From Oceanicoccus sp. KOV_DT_Chl (GTDB lineage Bacteria; Pseudomonadota; Gammaproteobacteria; Pseudomonadales; Dasaniaceae): a stretch of 64,000 bases of DNA. The stretch is taken from positions 1,240,001 through 1,304,000 of the forward strand of contig NZ_FQLF01000002.1 of the NCBI RefSeq assembly GCF_900120175.1, given 5' to 3'. The notes beneath the pieces were generated by a model, which was given only the letters and a program-made list of their open reading frames with translations, searched no databases and had not been told where the DNA came from. Below, one piece after another: positions 8,699 through 18,444 of this stretch; position 1 is the stretch's first letter; each line of letters opens with the position of its first letter. A program made the translations under genes and the position numbers.

Positions 8699-9547
8699 TT
8701 AATTCTTTACCCACTGCAAAGGGTCCACTGCATAAAATGCGCTTAGTTCCTGATACAGTTCCGGGTGCTCTTTTTGTAAACGCAACGGCTTTTCAAAAAA
8801 AGTTTCGGTCACCACTGCAAAAAATTCAGCAGGGGATGTCGCAGCATAATCATCAATAAGGTGTTTATGACCACGCATTATATCCTTACCCAAAGCAGTA
8901 TACTCCTGCGTAAATACCTGCGCCCATGAACGGTATTGTGCTGACTGCTTTAACACCGGCGTGCCATCCATAGTCGCGTCCTGCTCATCCAGCTTGTGGG
9001 CAAATTCATGCATCACCACGTTGTAACCATCGGCACTGTTTTTTGCGCCTTTCAGCACATGGCTCCAGGCCAATACAATCGGCCCTCGCCGCCACGACTC
9101 CCCTGAGCGCAAAGACATTTTAATTGATTCCACATGTCCCTCTCGCTCAGTGACCGGCGATTGAAATACCTCCGGATATACCAAAATTGTTTCAAACCCG
9201 GGAAAGTAATCTGTCGGTCTATTCAAAATTAATATACATGCCTGCGCTGCTATCAACACCCGAACCTGATCAGTGATGACCATATCATCACAACCGACAA
9301 AAATTTTTTCGCTGAGAAAAACTTGTATATGGCCTTCCAGCTTTTGTTTTAGCTCGGCAGGCAGTTGTTGATAGAGAGGGAAATCGTCTATCAGTATTTG
9401 TCGCCAATGATCAGTGATTACCGCAGTGAATAATTGCTGGCGCTGTTTTTGTTTATTGGTTTTCTTAAATCTGGAAAGCAGATACCAAATTAGCATAGCC
9501 AGGAATGGGCTTGTGAGGATGATGAATAGCATCGGGTGGGCGACCAT
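8699..9547 (-). CDS. mtfA: MtfA-type zinc peptidase
   Basis: The 282-residue protein has an N-terminal hydrophobic helix (about 6-24) and the zincin motif HEFAHKLD at about residues 180-187, with a third-ligand glutamate in the TETFFEKP region. In Escherichia coli MtfA binds the glucose repressor Mlc and has aminopeptidase activity. Length is close to the usual 265. It lies downstream of orn on the same strand, about 80 bp away. Confidence 0.88.
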   Translation of the reverse strand: MVAHPMLFIILTSPFLAMLIWYLLSRFKKTNKQKQRQQLFTAVITDHWRQILIDDFPLYQQLPAELKQKLEGHIQVFLSEKIFVGCDDMVITDQVRVLIAAQACILILNRPTDYFPGFETILVYPEVFQSPVTEREGHVESIKMSLRSGESWRRGPIVLAWSHVLKGAKNSADGYNVVMHEFAHKLDEQDATMDGTPVLKQSAQYRSWAQVFTQEYTALGKDIMRGHKHLIDDYAATSPAEFFAVVTETFFEKPLRLQKEHPELYQELSAFYAVDPLQWVKN

Positions 9548-9604
9548 GGTTGGGGTGATTATTATCTTCTCACTAGCGGTGGATTTTAGCCTTTGCTTTT
9601 TTAG

Positions 9605-9627
9605 TTTGCCGGGGGTTGCCCGGCAAA
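9605..9627 (-). terminator. hairpin after orn
   Basis: TTTGCCGGG and CCCGGCAAA form a 9-bp stem around a five-base loop immediately after the orn stop. No T-tract follows on the minus strand, so it may act as a weak terminator or an RNA-end stabiliser. Confidence 0.4.
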
Positions 9628-9629
9628 AC

Positions 9630-10184
9630 CTAAACCTTCAAAAACACCTCACGATAATACTGCAACTCAGCAATCGACTCGCGAATATCATCCAACGCCA
9701 GATGTGCGCCCTTTTTACTAAAGCCCCCCAATAAATCAGGCCGCCAGCGACGCACCAACTCCTTAATCGTACTGACATCCAAATTACGGTAATGAAAATA
9801 CACTTCCAACTCGGGCATGTACTTCACTAAAAAACGGCGATCCTGACCGATGGTATTACCGCAAATGGGCGAGGTACCGGCGGGCACATGCTGACGTAAA
9901 AACGCCAGCGTTTGCAGCTCGGCATCGCGAACACTGATAGTACTTTCCAGTACTCGCTTGGTGAGACCGGAATCACCGTGATGACTGGTATTCCATTCAT
10001 CCATCGCGGCCATGGTTGCTGCTGATTGATGAATCGCCAATACCGGGCCTTCGGCAATAGTGTTTAGATCGGAATCGGTAACAACGGTGGCGATTTCAAT
10101 AATTTGATCGGTAGCAGGCTCCAGGCCGGTCATTTCCAGATCAATCCAAATCAAATTTAGGTCGGTGTTGCTTGCAGCTGCCAT
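9630..10184 (-). CDS. orn: oligoribonuclease
   Basis: This is a DEDDh 3'-5' exonuclease that degrades two-to-five-base RNAs, including pGpG from c-di-GMP turnover. The 184 residues show the first acidic motif [11 protein letters not shown] near residue 13 and the later [10 protein letters not shown] and [11 protein letters not shown] motifs. ATG at 10184 was preferred to the TTG at 10196 because GGAA precedes it at the right distance. It is divergent from rsgA, as in many gammaproteobacteria. With a c-di-GMP riboswitch in the same window its role in c-di-GMP breakdown is relevant. Confidence 0.95.
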   Translation of the reverse strand: MAAASNTDLNLIWIDLEMTGLEPATDQIIEIATVVTDSDLNTIAEGPVLAIHQSAATMAAMDEWNTSHHGDSGLTKRVLESTISVRDAELQTLAFLRQHVPAGTSPICGNTIGQDRRFLVKYMPELEVYFHYRNLDVSTIKELVRRWRPDLLGGFSKKGAHLALDDIRESIAELQYYREVFLKV

Positions 10185-10302
10185 GAATAATTCCAAAATA
10201 GGGTGATTGCCAACTCTTTAATGAGTTTATTAGGGCCTAAGTGTAGCAAAATTGCTGCGTTGTCTTAATAATAGATGCCTCCTTGACTAAAAAAGCCCCT
10301 GC

Positions 10303-11325
10303 ATGAGCAAACGCAAACTCACCCGCCGCCAAAACTGGCGGGTACAAAAGATTCAGGACGAGCGCACACAACGTGCGGCCAAGCGTGCCGACTTTGTTGA
10401 TCAGCAATTGAACGAAGGGGAATTAGGCGATGAACAGCAAGGCCTGGTGATTGCGCACTTTGGCAATCAGGTGGATGTGGAGTGCCAACAGGGTGCCGAT
10501 ATTGGCAAGATTGCGCGCTGCCATCTGCGCGCCAATCTGGATACGCTGGTAACCGGCGATAAAGTCATTTGGCGCGCAGGCAACCCCACCGGTGTCATCG
10601 TCGCCAGCCTGCCCCGCGATTCCGAGTTATCGCGCCCCGATATGCACGGCCAATTGCGGCCCGTTGCTGCCAATATTGATTACATTGTTATTGTGATTGC
10701 ACCACTGCCGGAACCTCACGCTAATCTGGTCGATCGCTATCTGGTAGCCGCGGAGTCGGTAGACATTGAACCATTAATTTTGCTGAACAAGGTTGATTTG
10801 ATTGATGCCGACAACCGTGAAAATATCGAATCCTTATTATCGGTTTATCCTGATATTGGTTATCGGGTGTTACAGGCCTCGACTAAATCCGCCGACGGCT
10901 TGACAGAATTAAAAGCACTGCTGAAAGATCGCACCAGTGTATTTGTTGGCCAATCCGGAGTGGGCAAATCTTCGCTGGTGAACGCACTGCTACCTGGCGT
11001 GGATATTAAAGTGGGAGAGCTTTCCAAAGCCCATGCCACTGGTACTCACACTACCACTACCGCAAAACTGTTTCATTTTCCCGATGGTGGGGATTTGGTT
11101 GATTCGCCAGGGATTCGTGAATTTGGCTTATGGCATATGGAGCGCGAACAAGTATTGGATGGCTTTGTTGAGTTTCGGCCGTTTTTAGGCAGCTGTAAAT
11201 TCCGTGATTGCCAGCACCAAAGTGAACCGGGCTGTGCCTTATTGACGGCATTGGCAGACAACAAAATCAGCGAGCGGCGACTCGCCAGTTTTGAATCCAT
11301 CGCCAACTCACTGGAAATGCTATAA
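10303..11325 (+). CDS. rsgA: ribosome small-subunit GTPase RsgA
   Basis: This circularly permuted GTPase matures the 30S subunit. In the 340 residues the motif order is permuted as expected: NKVDLID (G4), then [12 protein letters not shown] (P-loop), then DSPGIREF (G3). An OB-fold precedes them, and a zinc site ([14 protein letters not shown]) follows near residue 300. Length is normal. It is divergent from orn. Confidence 0.95.
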   Translation: MSKRKLTRRQNWRVQKIQDERTQRAAKRADFVDQQLNEGELGDEQQGLVIAHFGNQVDVECQQGADIGKIARCHLRANLDTLVTGDKVIWRAGNPTGVIVASLPRDSELSRPDMHGQLRPVAANIDYIVIVIAPLPEPHANLVDRYLVAAESVDIEPLILLNKVDLIDADNRENIESLLSVYPDIGYRVLQASTKSADGLTELKALLKDRTSVFVGQSGVGKSSLVNALLPGVDIKVGELSKAHATGTHTTTTAKLFHFPDGGDLVDSPGIREFGLWHMEREQVLDGFVEFRPFLGSCKFRDCQHQSEPGCALLTALADNKISERRLASFESIANSLEML

Positions 11326-11383
11326 AGGATAAACAAGGCCGCCAACGATTAACAACATAGAGCGCAGAGCAAACTGAACCATC

Positions 11384-13030
11384 ATGCCAGCACCTCAAAC
11401 AACAAAACAGTCTGAACAACATCAACACTGGCTAACGATGCTGGCAACATTTGAGCTGCCGGTAAATCCTGAGGTTAAACAAGCGGCGTTGCAAAAACTG
11501 CATAGCCCCACAGCTAACGCCAACAATATTGCCAACATTTTACAGGCCGACCCAGCGCTATGTTTGTTAGTAATGTGTAGCGCCAATAGCTCTCTCGCCG
11601 CCGCCGGTAATGAAACCCAATCGCTAACACATGCCATCAGCTTATTGGGCTTCCCACGAGCCGAACAACTTATTCAACAGAGCCAGGAATACCCCGCGGA
11701 TTTTGCTTATTTGCCAGAGTATCAGCAGCAACTTAATCTCAGCCTGCACGCAGCTTATCAAGCGAGTTGCTGGGCTAAACTCAACCCCTATTGGTCAACA
11801 GTGGATTGCTACTGGTCGGCATTATTTCAGCGTGCGCCACTGTGGGCATTATGGTTTCATGGCGGGGCACAAATGCGACAACTGCAACAGTTGTACGCCG
11901 CCGATCCAGCCAATAGTCGTCAACAGCAACTTCAAATTCTCGGTACCGACATTAATAGCCTGGCAGCGGAGCTGAGCCAACACTGGCACTTGCCAACAGG
12001 CAGCCAACACAGCTGGCAAACCGATGTCAGTGGTGACGAAGAAATCTGGCAGCAGTTAAGTGAGCTGGAAGCCAATACGGCGCAACCCGCATTAGAAGCC
12101 TACCCGGACTGGCAGCAATTGTGCGCCAGTAGCGGGTTTTTAATTGCACTGGCCAACCGTTTTGCTGATCACGCTGACTGGGATTGGTATTCAGATGCCA
12201 CCTTGCAAGACCAGCAAGTATTAGCCACCGCATTGAATCGCAGCGGTGATGACATGATTGCCTGCACTCACCAGCAGGCAGCAGAATTTAGTCGTCAATC
12301 ACTGCTTAATAATCCACTCACTCCTGCATTACGCTTGATCAGTGGCTATCAGCATGCCGAACACCTGCATGAAGTAGACCAGCAAAACACTGAACAAACT
12401 GTCGCCGATACTGTTTCTCTGACCAATACTAAGCCAAGCACTAACACAACCACTCAGCCGACAGCGGCAAACACCACCTCCGCGCCGCACAATACTATCA
12501 ATCAGGCTTTACTAGCCAATGCTCCCACCGGTTTTATCGAGTCGATTGAGCGGCTGCAGCAACAAGCTAACAGTTTCTCAGGGCTGCACGACGTTATGAA
12601 TTTTGCAGTTAACAGCTTATGTGAACACGCTGGCTTTGAACGCGCCAGCGCCGGCCTGCTCAATATCGCCAGCAAGGAATTACGTACTTACTATAGCTGT
12701 GGCGCAACTGATAGCCCGGCACTGAAAAACTTTCGCCACACCCTGCGCAAGGGCGATTTGTTTAACAAATTATTTCAGCAGCCGGTGAGTGTGCGACTAC
12801 AAGCCAGCAGTCACGCAAAAATCTGGCCCTTACTGCCCGGCAATTTCAAACAAGCCTGCGCCGCGGATGAGTTTATGATGATGTCGATTTTCTCGCACAA
12901 AAAACCGGTAGCATTGATTTACGCCGATCGCGGTTTGAGCAATCGCCCTTTATCGGACCGTCAATACTCACTATTTAAACAATGTTGCAGCGCGATCAGC
13001 CACTGTTTGCAAGCATCCAATCTGCCGTAG
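11384..13030 (+). CDS. HDOD-domain signalling protein with C-terminal GAF-like region
   Basis: The 548-residue protein has an HDOD-type alpha-helical region (about residues 18-300, with LQADPALCLLVMCSAN and HAISLLGFPRAEQL), a low-complexity Thr/Asn/Gln linker (about 330-375), and a C-terminal segment (about 380-545) resembling a GAF sensor. HDOD proteins are metal-independent HD relatives used as regulatory scaffolds in motility, biofilm and competence control. It follows rsgA by 58 bp on the same strand. Confidence 0.75.
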   Translation: MPAPQTTKQSEQHQHWLTMLATFELPVNPEVKQAALQKLHSPTANANNIANILQADPALCLLVMCSANSSLAAAGNETQSLTHAISLLGFPRAEQLIQQSQEYPADFAYLPEYQQQLNLSLHAAYQASCWAKLNPYWSTVDCYWSALFQRAPLWALWFHGGAQMRQLQQLYAADPANSRQQQLQILGTDINSLAAELSQHWHLPTGSQHSWQTDVSGDEEIWQQLSELEANTAQPALEAYPDWQQLCASSGFLIALANRFADHADWDWYSDATLQDQQVLATALNRSGDDMIACTHQQAAEFSRQSLLNNPLTPALRLISGYQHAEHLHEVDQQNTEQTVADTVSLTNTKPSTNTTTQPTAANTTSAPHNTINQALLANAPTGFIESIERLQQQANSFSGLHDVMNFAVNSLCEHAGFERASAGLLNIASKELRTYYSCGATDSPALKNFRHTLRKGDLFNKLFQQPVSVRLQASSHAKIWPLLPGNFKQACAADEFMMMSIFSHKKPVALIYADRGLSNRPLSDRQYSLFKQCCSAISHCLQASNLP

Positions 13031-13156
13031 TGTCGCAACGCCGAAAACACCGCGCTGCCGGCGCAACGCACCTGTAATCAAACGTCATCTAGTAGTACAA
13101 TCCGCCACCTGTCCAGCCTGACACCATCGACCAATACTACAGATGTGGAATTTTTT

Positions 13157-13993
13157 ATGAGCCAGCCAGCGATCCCGCTATTATTGGAAGCCGAACAACT
13201 CGCCGCCATGATCAGCAGCGGCGAGCACAAGTTATTAATCCTCGATACCTGTAGCGCCGCCAATTACCATCAACACCATGTCCCCGGAGCTATTCACATT
13301 GAACCCAAAGCACTGCAGGCAGGCACTGCGCCGGTACCGGGCAAACTTCCCAGCAAGGAACAGTTAGCTGACTTATTTTCCCGTATTGGTTTGACTGCGG
13401 ACCAACATGTTATTGCCTATGACGATGAAGGCGGCGGCTGGGCCGGGCGGTTAATCTGGACACTGGATGTACTCGGCCATAAAAACACCTCCTACCTAAA
13501 TGGCGGTTTGCACGCTTGGGTAAACGAAGGGCATCCCATTGAAACCACAGTAAATGCTGGCAAGCAGGTAAACTATGTGGTGAATATTGATCCCGCCCCC
13601 ATCGCTGACATTGATGACATTATTCCTCACTTGGCTGATACGAATTTTGCTGTTTGGGATGCGCGCTCCGCCGCCGAATACGACGGCACTAAAATTGTGG
13701 CAAAACGCGGCGGCCGTATTCCAGGCGCTGTCAATATCGACTGGCTGGAATTAATGGATCGCGACCGCAATATGCGCATGATTGATTTGGACGGTTTACA
13801 AAAACGTTTAAACAGTCTGGGATTAAGCAAAGATAAAACCATCGTCACCCATTGCCAAACCCATCACCGCTCGGGCCTGAGTTATTTAGCGATGAAAATT
13901 TTAGGCTACCCCAACATCAAGGGTTATCACGGCTCCTGGTCAGAATGGGGCAACCGTGAGGACACCCCGATTGAAGCCGAAAGCCGTCAATAA
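13157..13993 (+). CDS. rhdA: thiosulfate sulfurtransferase (rhodanese)
   Basis: It transfers sulfane sulfur from thiosulfate to an acceptor. There are two rhodanese domains in tandem (about residues 10-125 and 145-275); the second holds the active-site loop CQTHHRSG, the same motif as Azotobacter/Pseudomonas RhdA. ATG at 13157 was chosen over the GTG at 13145 because GGAA lies seven bases before it. The following gene is psd, the same neighbour as in Pseudomonas. Confidence 0.9.
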   Translation: MSQPAIPLLLEAEQLAAMISSGEHKLLILDTCSAANYHQHHVPGAIHIEPKALQAGTAPVPGKLPSKEQLADLFSRIGLTADQHVIAYDDEGGGWAGRLIWTLDVLGHKNTSYLNGGLHAWVNEGHPIETTVNAGKQVNYVVNIDPAPIADIDDIIPHLADTNFAVWDARSAAEYDGTKIVAKRGGRIPGAVNIDWLELMDRDRNMRMIDLDGLQKRLNSLGLSKDKTIVTHCQTHHRSGLSYLAMKILGYPNIKGYHGSWSEWGNREDTPIEAESRQ

Positions 13994-14036
13994 TTAATAG
14001 CTCATTTCTTTTCAGACTACTTTTTCAGGACCCGCA

Positions 14037-14906
14037 ATGAATATTCTGTTTATTATTTTTCAACACATCATTCCCCAGCATCTGCTGTCTCGTGCAGCTG
14101 GCATGCTGGCTGAGTGCGAAATACCGTGGATTAAAAATAATTTCATCGATTGGTTTATCGGCCGCTACCAAGTTAACATGGAAGAAGCCGCCGATCCGGA
14201 ACCCCATAACTATAAAAACTTTAACGCTTTTTTTACTCGCGAATTAAACAACGATGCCCGCCCACTGGTTGACGATGAAATCGACGGCAAAAAAACTCTA
14301 GCCTGCCCCGCCGATGGCGCCATCAGTCAGCAAGGCGATATTACTAACGGCCGCATTTTCCAAGCCAAAGGCCAAAGCTATAGCCTGGTAGAATTACTGG
14401 GCGGCGATGATGCGCTAGCGCAGCCTTTTCAGGATGGAAAATTTTCTACGGTCTATCTTTCGCCCAAAGATTATCACCGGGTACACATGCCACTGACCGG
14501 TAAACTAACGCATATGGTATACGTGCCGGGGGATTTGTTTTCAGTAAACACCGTCACTGCCGAAAATGTACCGCGTTTATTTTCACGTAACGAGCGTGCG
14601 GTGTGTATTTTTGACACCGAAGCTGGCCCCATGGCAGTGGTGTTAGTGGGTGCAATGATAGTGGCTGGTATTGAAACAGTATGGGCAGGCCAGGTTGCAC
14701 CGATCAAGCGCCAGATTATCACTACTGACTATTTGGCTAGTCGGCAAGAAGTCACTCTGCAAAAAGGCGAGGAGATGGGGCGTTTTAAATTAGGCTCCAC
14801 CGCTATCGTGGTATTCGGCAAAGACGTGATTGAATGGAATGAGCAACTTAACGCCGGCAGCCCCACGGTAATGGGCGAGTTCTTCGGGCAACTAAGCAAC
14901 GCATAG
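14037..14906 (+). CDS. psd: phosphatidylserine decarboxylase proenzyme
   Basis: This inner-membrane enzyme makes phosphatidylethanolamine. The 289-residue proenzyme carries the self-cleavage motif LGST at about residues 252-255, where the serine becomes the pyruvoyl group. Other hallmarks are CPADGAISQ and the YLSPKDYHRVHMP block. Length is normal. It lies 43 bp after rhdA and four bases before the TauE/SafE gene, suggesting one operon. Confidence 0.95.
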   Translation: MNILFIIFQHIIPQHLLSRAAGMLAECEIPWIKNNFIDWFIGRYQVNMEEAADPEPHNYKNFNAFFTRELNNDARPLVDDEIDGKKTLACPADGAISQQGDITNGRIFQAKGQSYSLVELLGGDDALAQPFQDGKFSTVYLSPKDYHRVHMPLTGKLTHMVYVPGDLFSVNTVTAENVPRLFSRNERAVCIFDTEAGPMAVVLVGAMIVAGIETVWAGQVAPIKRQIITTDYLASRQEVTLQKGEEMGRFKLGSTAIVVFGKDVIEWNEQLNAGSPTVMGEFFGQLSNA

Positions 14907-14909
14907 AAT

Positions 14910-15677
14910 ATGTCCGACTTATCCTGGTACCAATATGCAGCGATCGCTCTGGTGTTTGTCTGGAGCGGTTTTGTCCGTTCCGGACTAGGCTTTGGCGGCG
15001 CCGTTTTTGCACTGCCATTTTTGTTAATACTGGTCAATGACCCGCTAATTTGGCTGCCATTAATTTCAGTTCATTTGCTGTTTTTTTCAGCGCTCACAGT
15101 TATTCAAAGCCACCAAAAAGCCAGTCACCAACAGCAAGCCAGCACGATTAACTGGCGCTATTTACGCTACGCTTTTGGCATTATCATTGTGCCAAAAATG
15201 ATTGGGATATTCGGCTTGGTAACACTACCCGCCGAATTATTAAGCGGCATTATTTTTACCATTGTTGCCGCTTACTCCCTCACCTATATTTTTAACCGCG
15301 CTTTCAGCAGTCAAAATAAAGCACTGGATATTGGTTTCTTGATGTTGGGCGGCTACATTAGTGGCACTTCATTAATTGGTGCGCCATTAATTATCGCTGT
15401 GCTCGCCAAACATATTGATCGCCATCAATTACGCGATAGCCTGTTCGTACTCTGGTTTGTATTGGTAACGATTAAAATGGTGGCATTTATTTATGTCGGC
15501 GTGGACTTGCAACTTATCCACCACTTATGGTTATTACCAGCCGCCGGTGTGGGACATATGATTGGCCTGCGTTTTCACGACCGCATGCTGCAAGCTGACC
15601 CGGTGCTTTTTTATCGCTATTTAGGTTTGATTTTATTGCTATTAAGTTTGATGGGGCTTTGGCACAGCTTTAGCTGA
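14910..15677 (+). CDS. TauE/SafE family anion exporter
   Basis: The 255-residue integral membrane protein has about seven to eight hydrophobic helices and the family start GLGFGGAVFALPFLL. The family includes sulfite and sulfoacetate exporters. It follows psd by four bases. The nearby rhodanese, which releases sulfite from thiosulfate, makes sulfite export plausible, but this is inference. It is convergent with the VanZ-like gene. Confidence 0.8.
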   Translation: MSDLSWYQYAAIALVFVWSGFVRSGLGFGGAVFALPFLLILVNDPLIWLPLISVHLLFFSALTVIQSHQKASHQQQASTINWRYLRYAFGIIIVPKMIGIFGLVTLPAELLSGIIFTIVAAYSLTYIFNRAFSSQNKALDIGFLMLGGYISGTSLIGAPLIIAVLAKHIDRHQLRDSLFVLWFVLVTIKMVAFIYVGVDLQLIHHLWLLPAAGVGHMIGLRFHDRMLQADPVLFYRYLGLILLLLSLMGLWHSFS

Positions 15678-15698
15678 TCTCAAGTGGCCAAAAGCTGT

Positions 15699-16622
15699 TT
15701 AACGCAAACGTACATGATCGAGATAAAAAGTTTTATCTGGCTCCGGATTTACCATAAAAAAATGTAGTTCTCCAATATTCTCCAAATCCAGCTGGCGGGT
15801 ATTTGGTGCCGAAGCAATATCAGTTAACGCAATCACCCACTGATTCCAACCATGCAACACCTCAAACCGGCGATTAAACCGATCGCTGAATAATTGCTCC
15901 CCTTGTCGATGGGCAACATCATCAATTCGCAATACAACAGGGAATGCCTCGGGATCAGGATTATAAACCGCTACTAACAATTGTTGATAGTTACGCCAAT
16001 CTGATTCCAAATAACGCAACGCAACACCAGAAAAGGGCTGCTTAGCGACTACCACCTTCAAACTATATTCACCGTGCTCCACATACTCGGAAGATTGTGA
16101 AAACTGTGCATCACCAGACCAACGAGTTAACTCAGTGACGGTTTCGAAATCCGCCAGCACTGGAAACGCCCGCTGCATACGCAGCTCATCCCCGGCCAAC
16201 AAACCAATTATTGTTAGCTGCAACACCACAGCAACCAGCGCAATTAATAACAAACTATTAAATAAAGCTAACCGCTGCTGCCACTGCGAGCTAAAGAAAA
16301 CCAAATACGCAATCAGACCACCGAGCAGATCGCGCAGCACATCTACACTATCAGGTTCTCTGGCGCTACCGTATTGGGCTACTTCAATCAACCACCCGAC
16401 CACCAGACTAAATACCACAACTAACCACAAGCCTTTGAAAACCCTGGTGCGCAACGGCCCCATTGACAGAGATAATAGCAAGTAGCCAGCTAAAGCAAAA
16501 AAAACAATGTGCCCAAGATTCCACACTTCCCTGAATAAACGTGAAGCGTAGTAGTCCGGCCCGCCGATAAAAAACCAAGGCAGTAATAGCAACACTAAAA
16601 TGATTAACAGCCGACGACTCAT
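15699..16622 (-). CDS. VanZ-like membrane protein with C-terminal soluble domain
   Basis: The N-terminal half (about residues 5-155) has five membrane helices with the VanZ-type pattern (WNLGHIVFFALAGYLL, GWLIEVAQYG, DVLRDLLGG). The C-terminal 150 residues form a separate non-membrane domain rich in beta-type sequence (DFETVTELTRWSGDA to the end), resembling a carbohydrate-binding-like sandwich. ATG at 16622 was preferred to the TTG at 16643. It sits 13 bp behind the ThiK-like gene, so it may be co-transcribed, yet nothing links it to thiamine. Confidence 0.65.
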   Translation of the reverse strand: MSRRLLIILVLLLLPWFFIGGPDYYASRLFREVWNLGHIVFFALAGYLLLSLSMGPLRTRVFKGLWLVVVFSLVVGWLIEVAQYGSAREPDSVDVLRDLLGGLIAYLVFFSSQWQQRLALFNSLLLIALVAVVLQLTIIGLLAGDELRMQRAFPVLADFETVTELTRWSGDAQFSQSSEYVEHGEYSLKVVVAKQPFSGVALRYLESDWRNYQQLLVAVYNPDPEAFPVVLRIDDVAHRQGEQLFSDRFNRRFEVLHGWNQWVIALTDIASAPNTRQLDLENIGELHFFMVNPEPDKTFYLDHVRLR

Positions 16623-16635
16623 CGAAACTAAATCT

Positions 16636-17499
16636 CTAGGCAACTTGTTCAGACAAATAGAGTATTTGATCTTGAATATATTGTTGAATACCCGGCTGCG
16701 TCATTGCGCCGGTAGAAAGCTGCACCACATACCACAATAGCGCTAAATAGCCATAAATAAGCCGCCAATGAAATAGACGCTGCCAATCTTTATCACTGAC
16801 CGCGCGCCCCAAATAATTCGACAGTAAATGTTGTTGCTGGAGCTCATCCAAACGATGGCCTTCGACGATTACCGCCAACTCATAGAAAGAGTCTGCCATC
16901 GCCGTATATTCCCAATCAATAGCGTACAACTTGCCGCTATCGGCAGCGATCAAATTATCCACTAATAAATCATTGTGGCAAAGGTAACGCCCATTGCTCA
17001 AAGCCTGTGCATGATCGATGTGACTTTGCATTTTTGTATTGAGGGATTGTAAAGCCGGTACAAAATCATGATGGCTGCCGATTGATCCCCAGTAACTGCT
17101 TATTTTAGCGCTTATATCCAGCTCGGCAGTAATCGCTGGCAATTGATGGATATCTCGTAGTAGCTGCGCCAATTGCACTAAACCTTCTGCATTCAACGAC
17201 CACTGCTTACCTGCTATGTGCCGAGTCACCAAATATTGATACTGTGGATCACAATAGACCAGCCCAGCACATAATCCAGCGCTATCTGCCAACTGTAAAG
17301 CCTGGGTTTCAGCGACACGATTCAAATCCAGAGCCGCACTGATAGGGGAATTGATGCGTAATACCAGGACAGTATTATTAGCAGAGATTAAAAAACTTTT
17401 ATTTGTTAAGCCACCAAGTAGCGGCTCAATAATAAACGGTTTGGTTTCACTCCATTGCGACCAATCGGCGGGAATAATATCTGGCAATGCTGAACCCAT
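16636..17499 (-). CDS. thiK: ThiK-like thiamine kinase (APH/choline kinase family)
   Basis: The 287-residue aminoglycoside-phosphotransferase-fold kinase has a Brenner-type catalytic motif (CHNDLLVDN) and a metal-binding DWEYT. Relatives phosphorylate choline, ethanolamine or thiamine. Its place behind a TPP riboswitch, a TonB receptor, a YkoF-like protein and a PnuC-family permease makes thiamine the likely substrate, trapping imported vitamin as thiamine phosphate. Choline kinase activity cannot be ruled out from sequence. Confidence 0.75.
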   Translation of the reverse strand: MGSALPDIIPADWSQWSETKPFIIEPLLGGLTNKSFLISANNTVLVLRINSPISAALDLNRVAETQALQLADSAGLCAGLVYCDPQYQYLVTRHIAGKQWSLNAEGLVQLAQLLRDIHQLPAITAELDISAKISSYWGSIGSHHDFVPALQSLNTKMQSHIDHAQALSNGRYLCHNDLLVDNLIAADSGKLYAIDWEYTAMADSFYELAVIVEGHRLDELQQQHLLSNYLGRAVSDKDWQRLFHWRLIYGYLALLWYVVQLSTGAMTQPGIQQYIQDQILYLSEQVA

Positions 17500-17517
17500 T
17501 CATTAATCACTTTTTTA

Positions 17518-18141
17518 TTATTTAACAGTGTTAGGCTGTTGCTTATAAATGGCATACCACTGAAAAAAACCGAAAACCACTAACACCACATAAAGCACAA
17601 ATAATATAGCAGTTAGATACAACTCTCTATCAATATACAAATACACCGAAGCGCCATCGATAATTATCCAGTACAACCAATTTTCCAACACTTTGCGGGC
17701 AACCATATAAGTCGTAATCACCGCGCCCCAGGTAGTAAATGAATCCAAATAAGGTAGTGCCGCCTGCGTTGACTGTTGTAACCAATAGCCTGACCCCAAG
17801 GTTAGCCCGCAAAGCGCAAACCACACCAAACCATGAGTCTTCAAGGACCAGCGATGAATCGCCAGATCTTGCGCACTATTTTGATGATGGCGCCACTGCC
17901 ACCAACCATACACCGCCATCGCCAGATAATAAATCTGCAAAGCAGATTCCATCAGCAAATTAACATCCCAGAACAGGAATACATAAATAGACGTGCTAAT
18001 AAAGGCAGCATACCAGCAACTGATATGCTCCTTCATTGCCAATAGCAAATAAGCCAAAGCCAGTACCACTGCTAACAATTCCCACCAGGACATTGCCTGA
18101 TAGGCCTCAATAACTGCGGCACTCAAGTTTTTTTCAACCAT
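17518..18141 (-). CDS. pnuT: PnuC-family transporter, probable thiamine permease PnuT
   Basis: The 207-residue inner-membrane protein has about seven helices and the family signatures IYYLAMAVYGWWQW and NWLYWIIIDGASV. PnuC-family members carry nicotinamide riboside, riboflavin or thiamine by facilitated diffusion, with a kinase trapping the cargo. Here the TPP riboswitch and adjacent kinase point to thiamine. The ATG at 18141 overlaps the TGA of the upstream YkoF-like gene, indicating translational coupling. Confidence 0.85.
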   Translation of the reverse strand: MVEKNLSAAVIEAYQAMSWWELLAVVLALAYLLLAMKEHISCWYAAFISTSIYVFLFWDVNLLMESALQIYYLAMAVYGWWQWRHHQNSAQDLAIHRWSLKTHGLVWFALCGLTLGSGYWLQQSTQAALPYLDSFTTWGAVITTYMVARKVLENWLYWIIIDGASVYLYIDRELYLTAILFVLYVVLVVFGFFQWYAIYKQQPNTVK

Positions 18142-18398
18142 CAATCTTTGCCCGGGCTAAGGTCGCCCTCGATAAACTTGCAGACAAAAATGGCGCGGCC
18201 ATATTTTTCATACGAATGGCGAATTTCTTTTTTCATTACATCCATCACCAAGTCATACTCACCAAACACCTGGGTACTCATGGTGTTGGTAATGACTTTT
18301 AAATCAAGATAGGTATTCAAGCGATCAATAAAATCCTTGATAGCGGGAATATATTCATCTTTTAACGGGTACTTACTGATTTCAACTGAGAGTTTCAT
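18141..18398 (-). CDS. YkoF-like thiamine-binding-domain protein
   Basis: The 85-residue protein (MKLSVEISKYPLKDEYIP...) has the ferredoxin-like fold pattern of the YkoF/thiamine-binding family. It has no signal peptide, so it should be cytoplasmic. The start at 18398 was chosen because GGAG lies nine bases upstream; a longer frame upstream only runs through the end of the receptor gene. In Bacillus YkoF binds thiamine or HMP in the YkoEDC transporter context. Its placement between the receptor and PnuT supports vitamin binding. The family call is by pattern. Confidence 0.68.
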   Translation of the reverse strand: MKLSVEISKYPLKDEYIPAIKDFIDRLNTYLDLKVITNTMSTQVFGEYDLVMDVMKKEIRHSYEKYGRAIFVCKFIEGDLSPGKD

Positions 18399-18444
18399 AT
18401 TCTGGCTCCAAAATAAACGGGCGGCTGTGCACCGCCCATCGGTA

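Noticed and set aside
9414-9734. Plus-strand frame across mtfA and orn
   Set aside because: It runs antisense to two well-supported genes and has no motifs.
16135-16485. Antisense frame within the VanZ-like gene
   Set aside because: Composition is Ser/Asn/Thr-rich and typical of shadow frames; no start signal.
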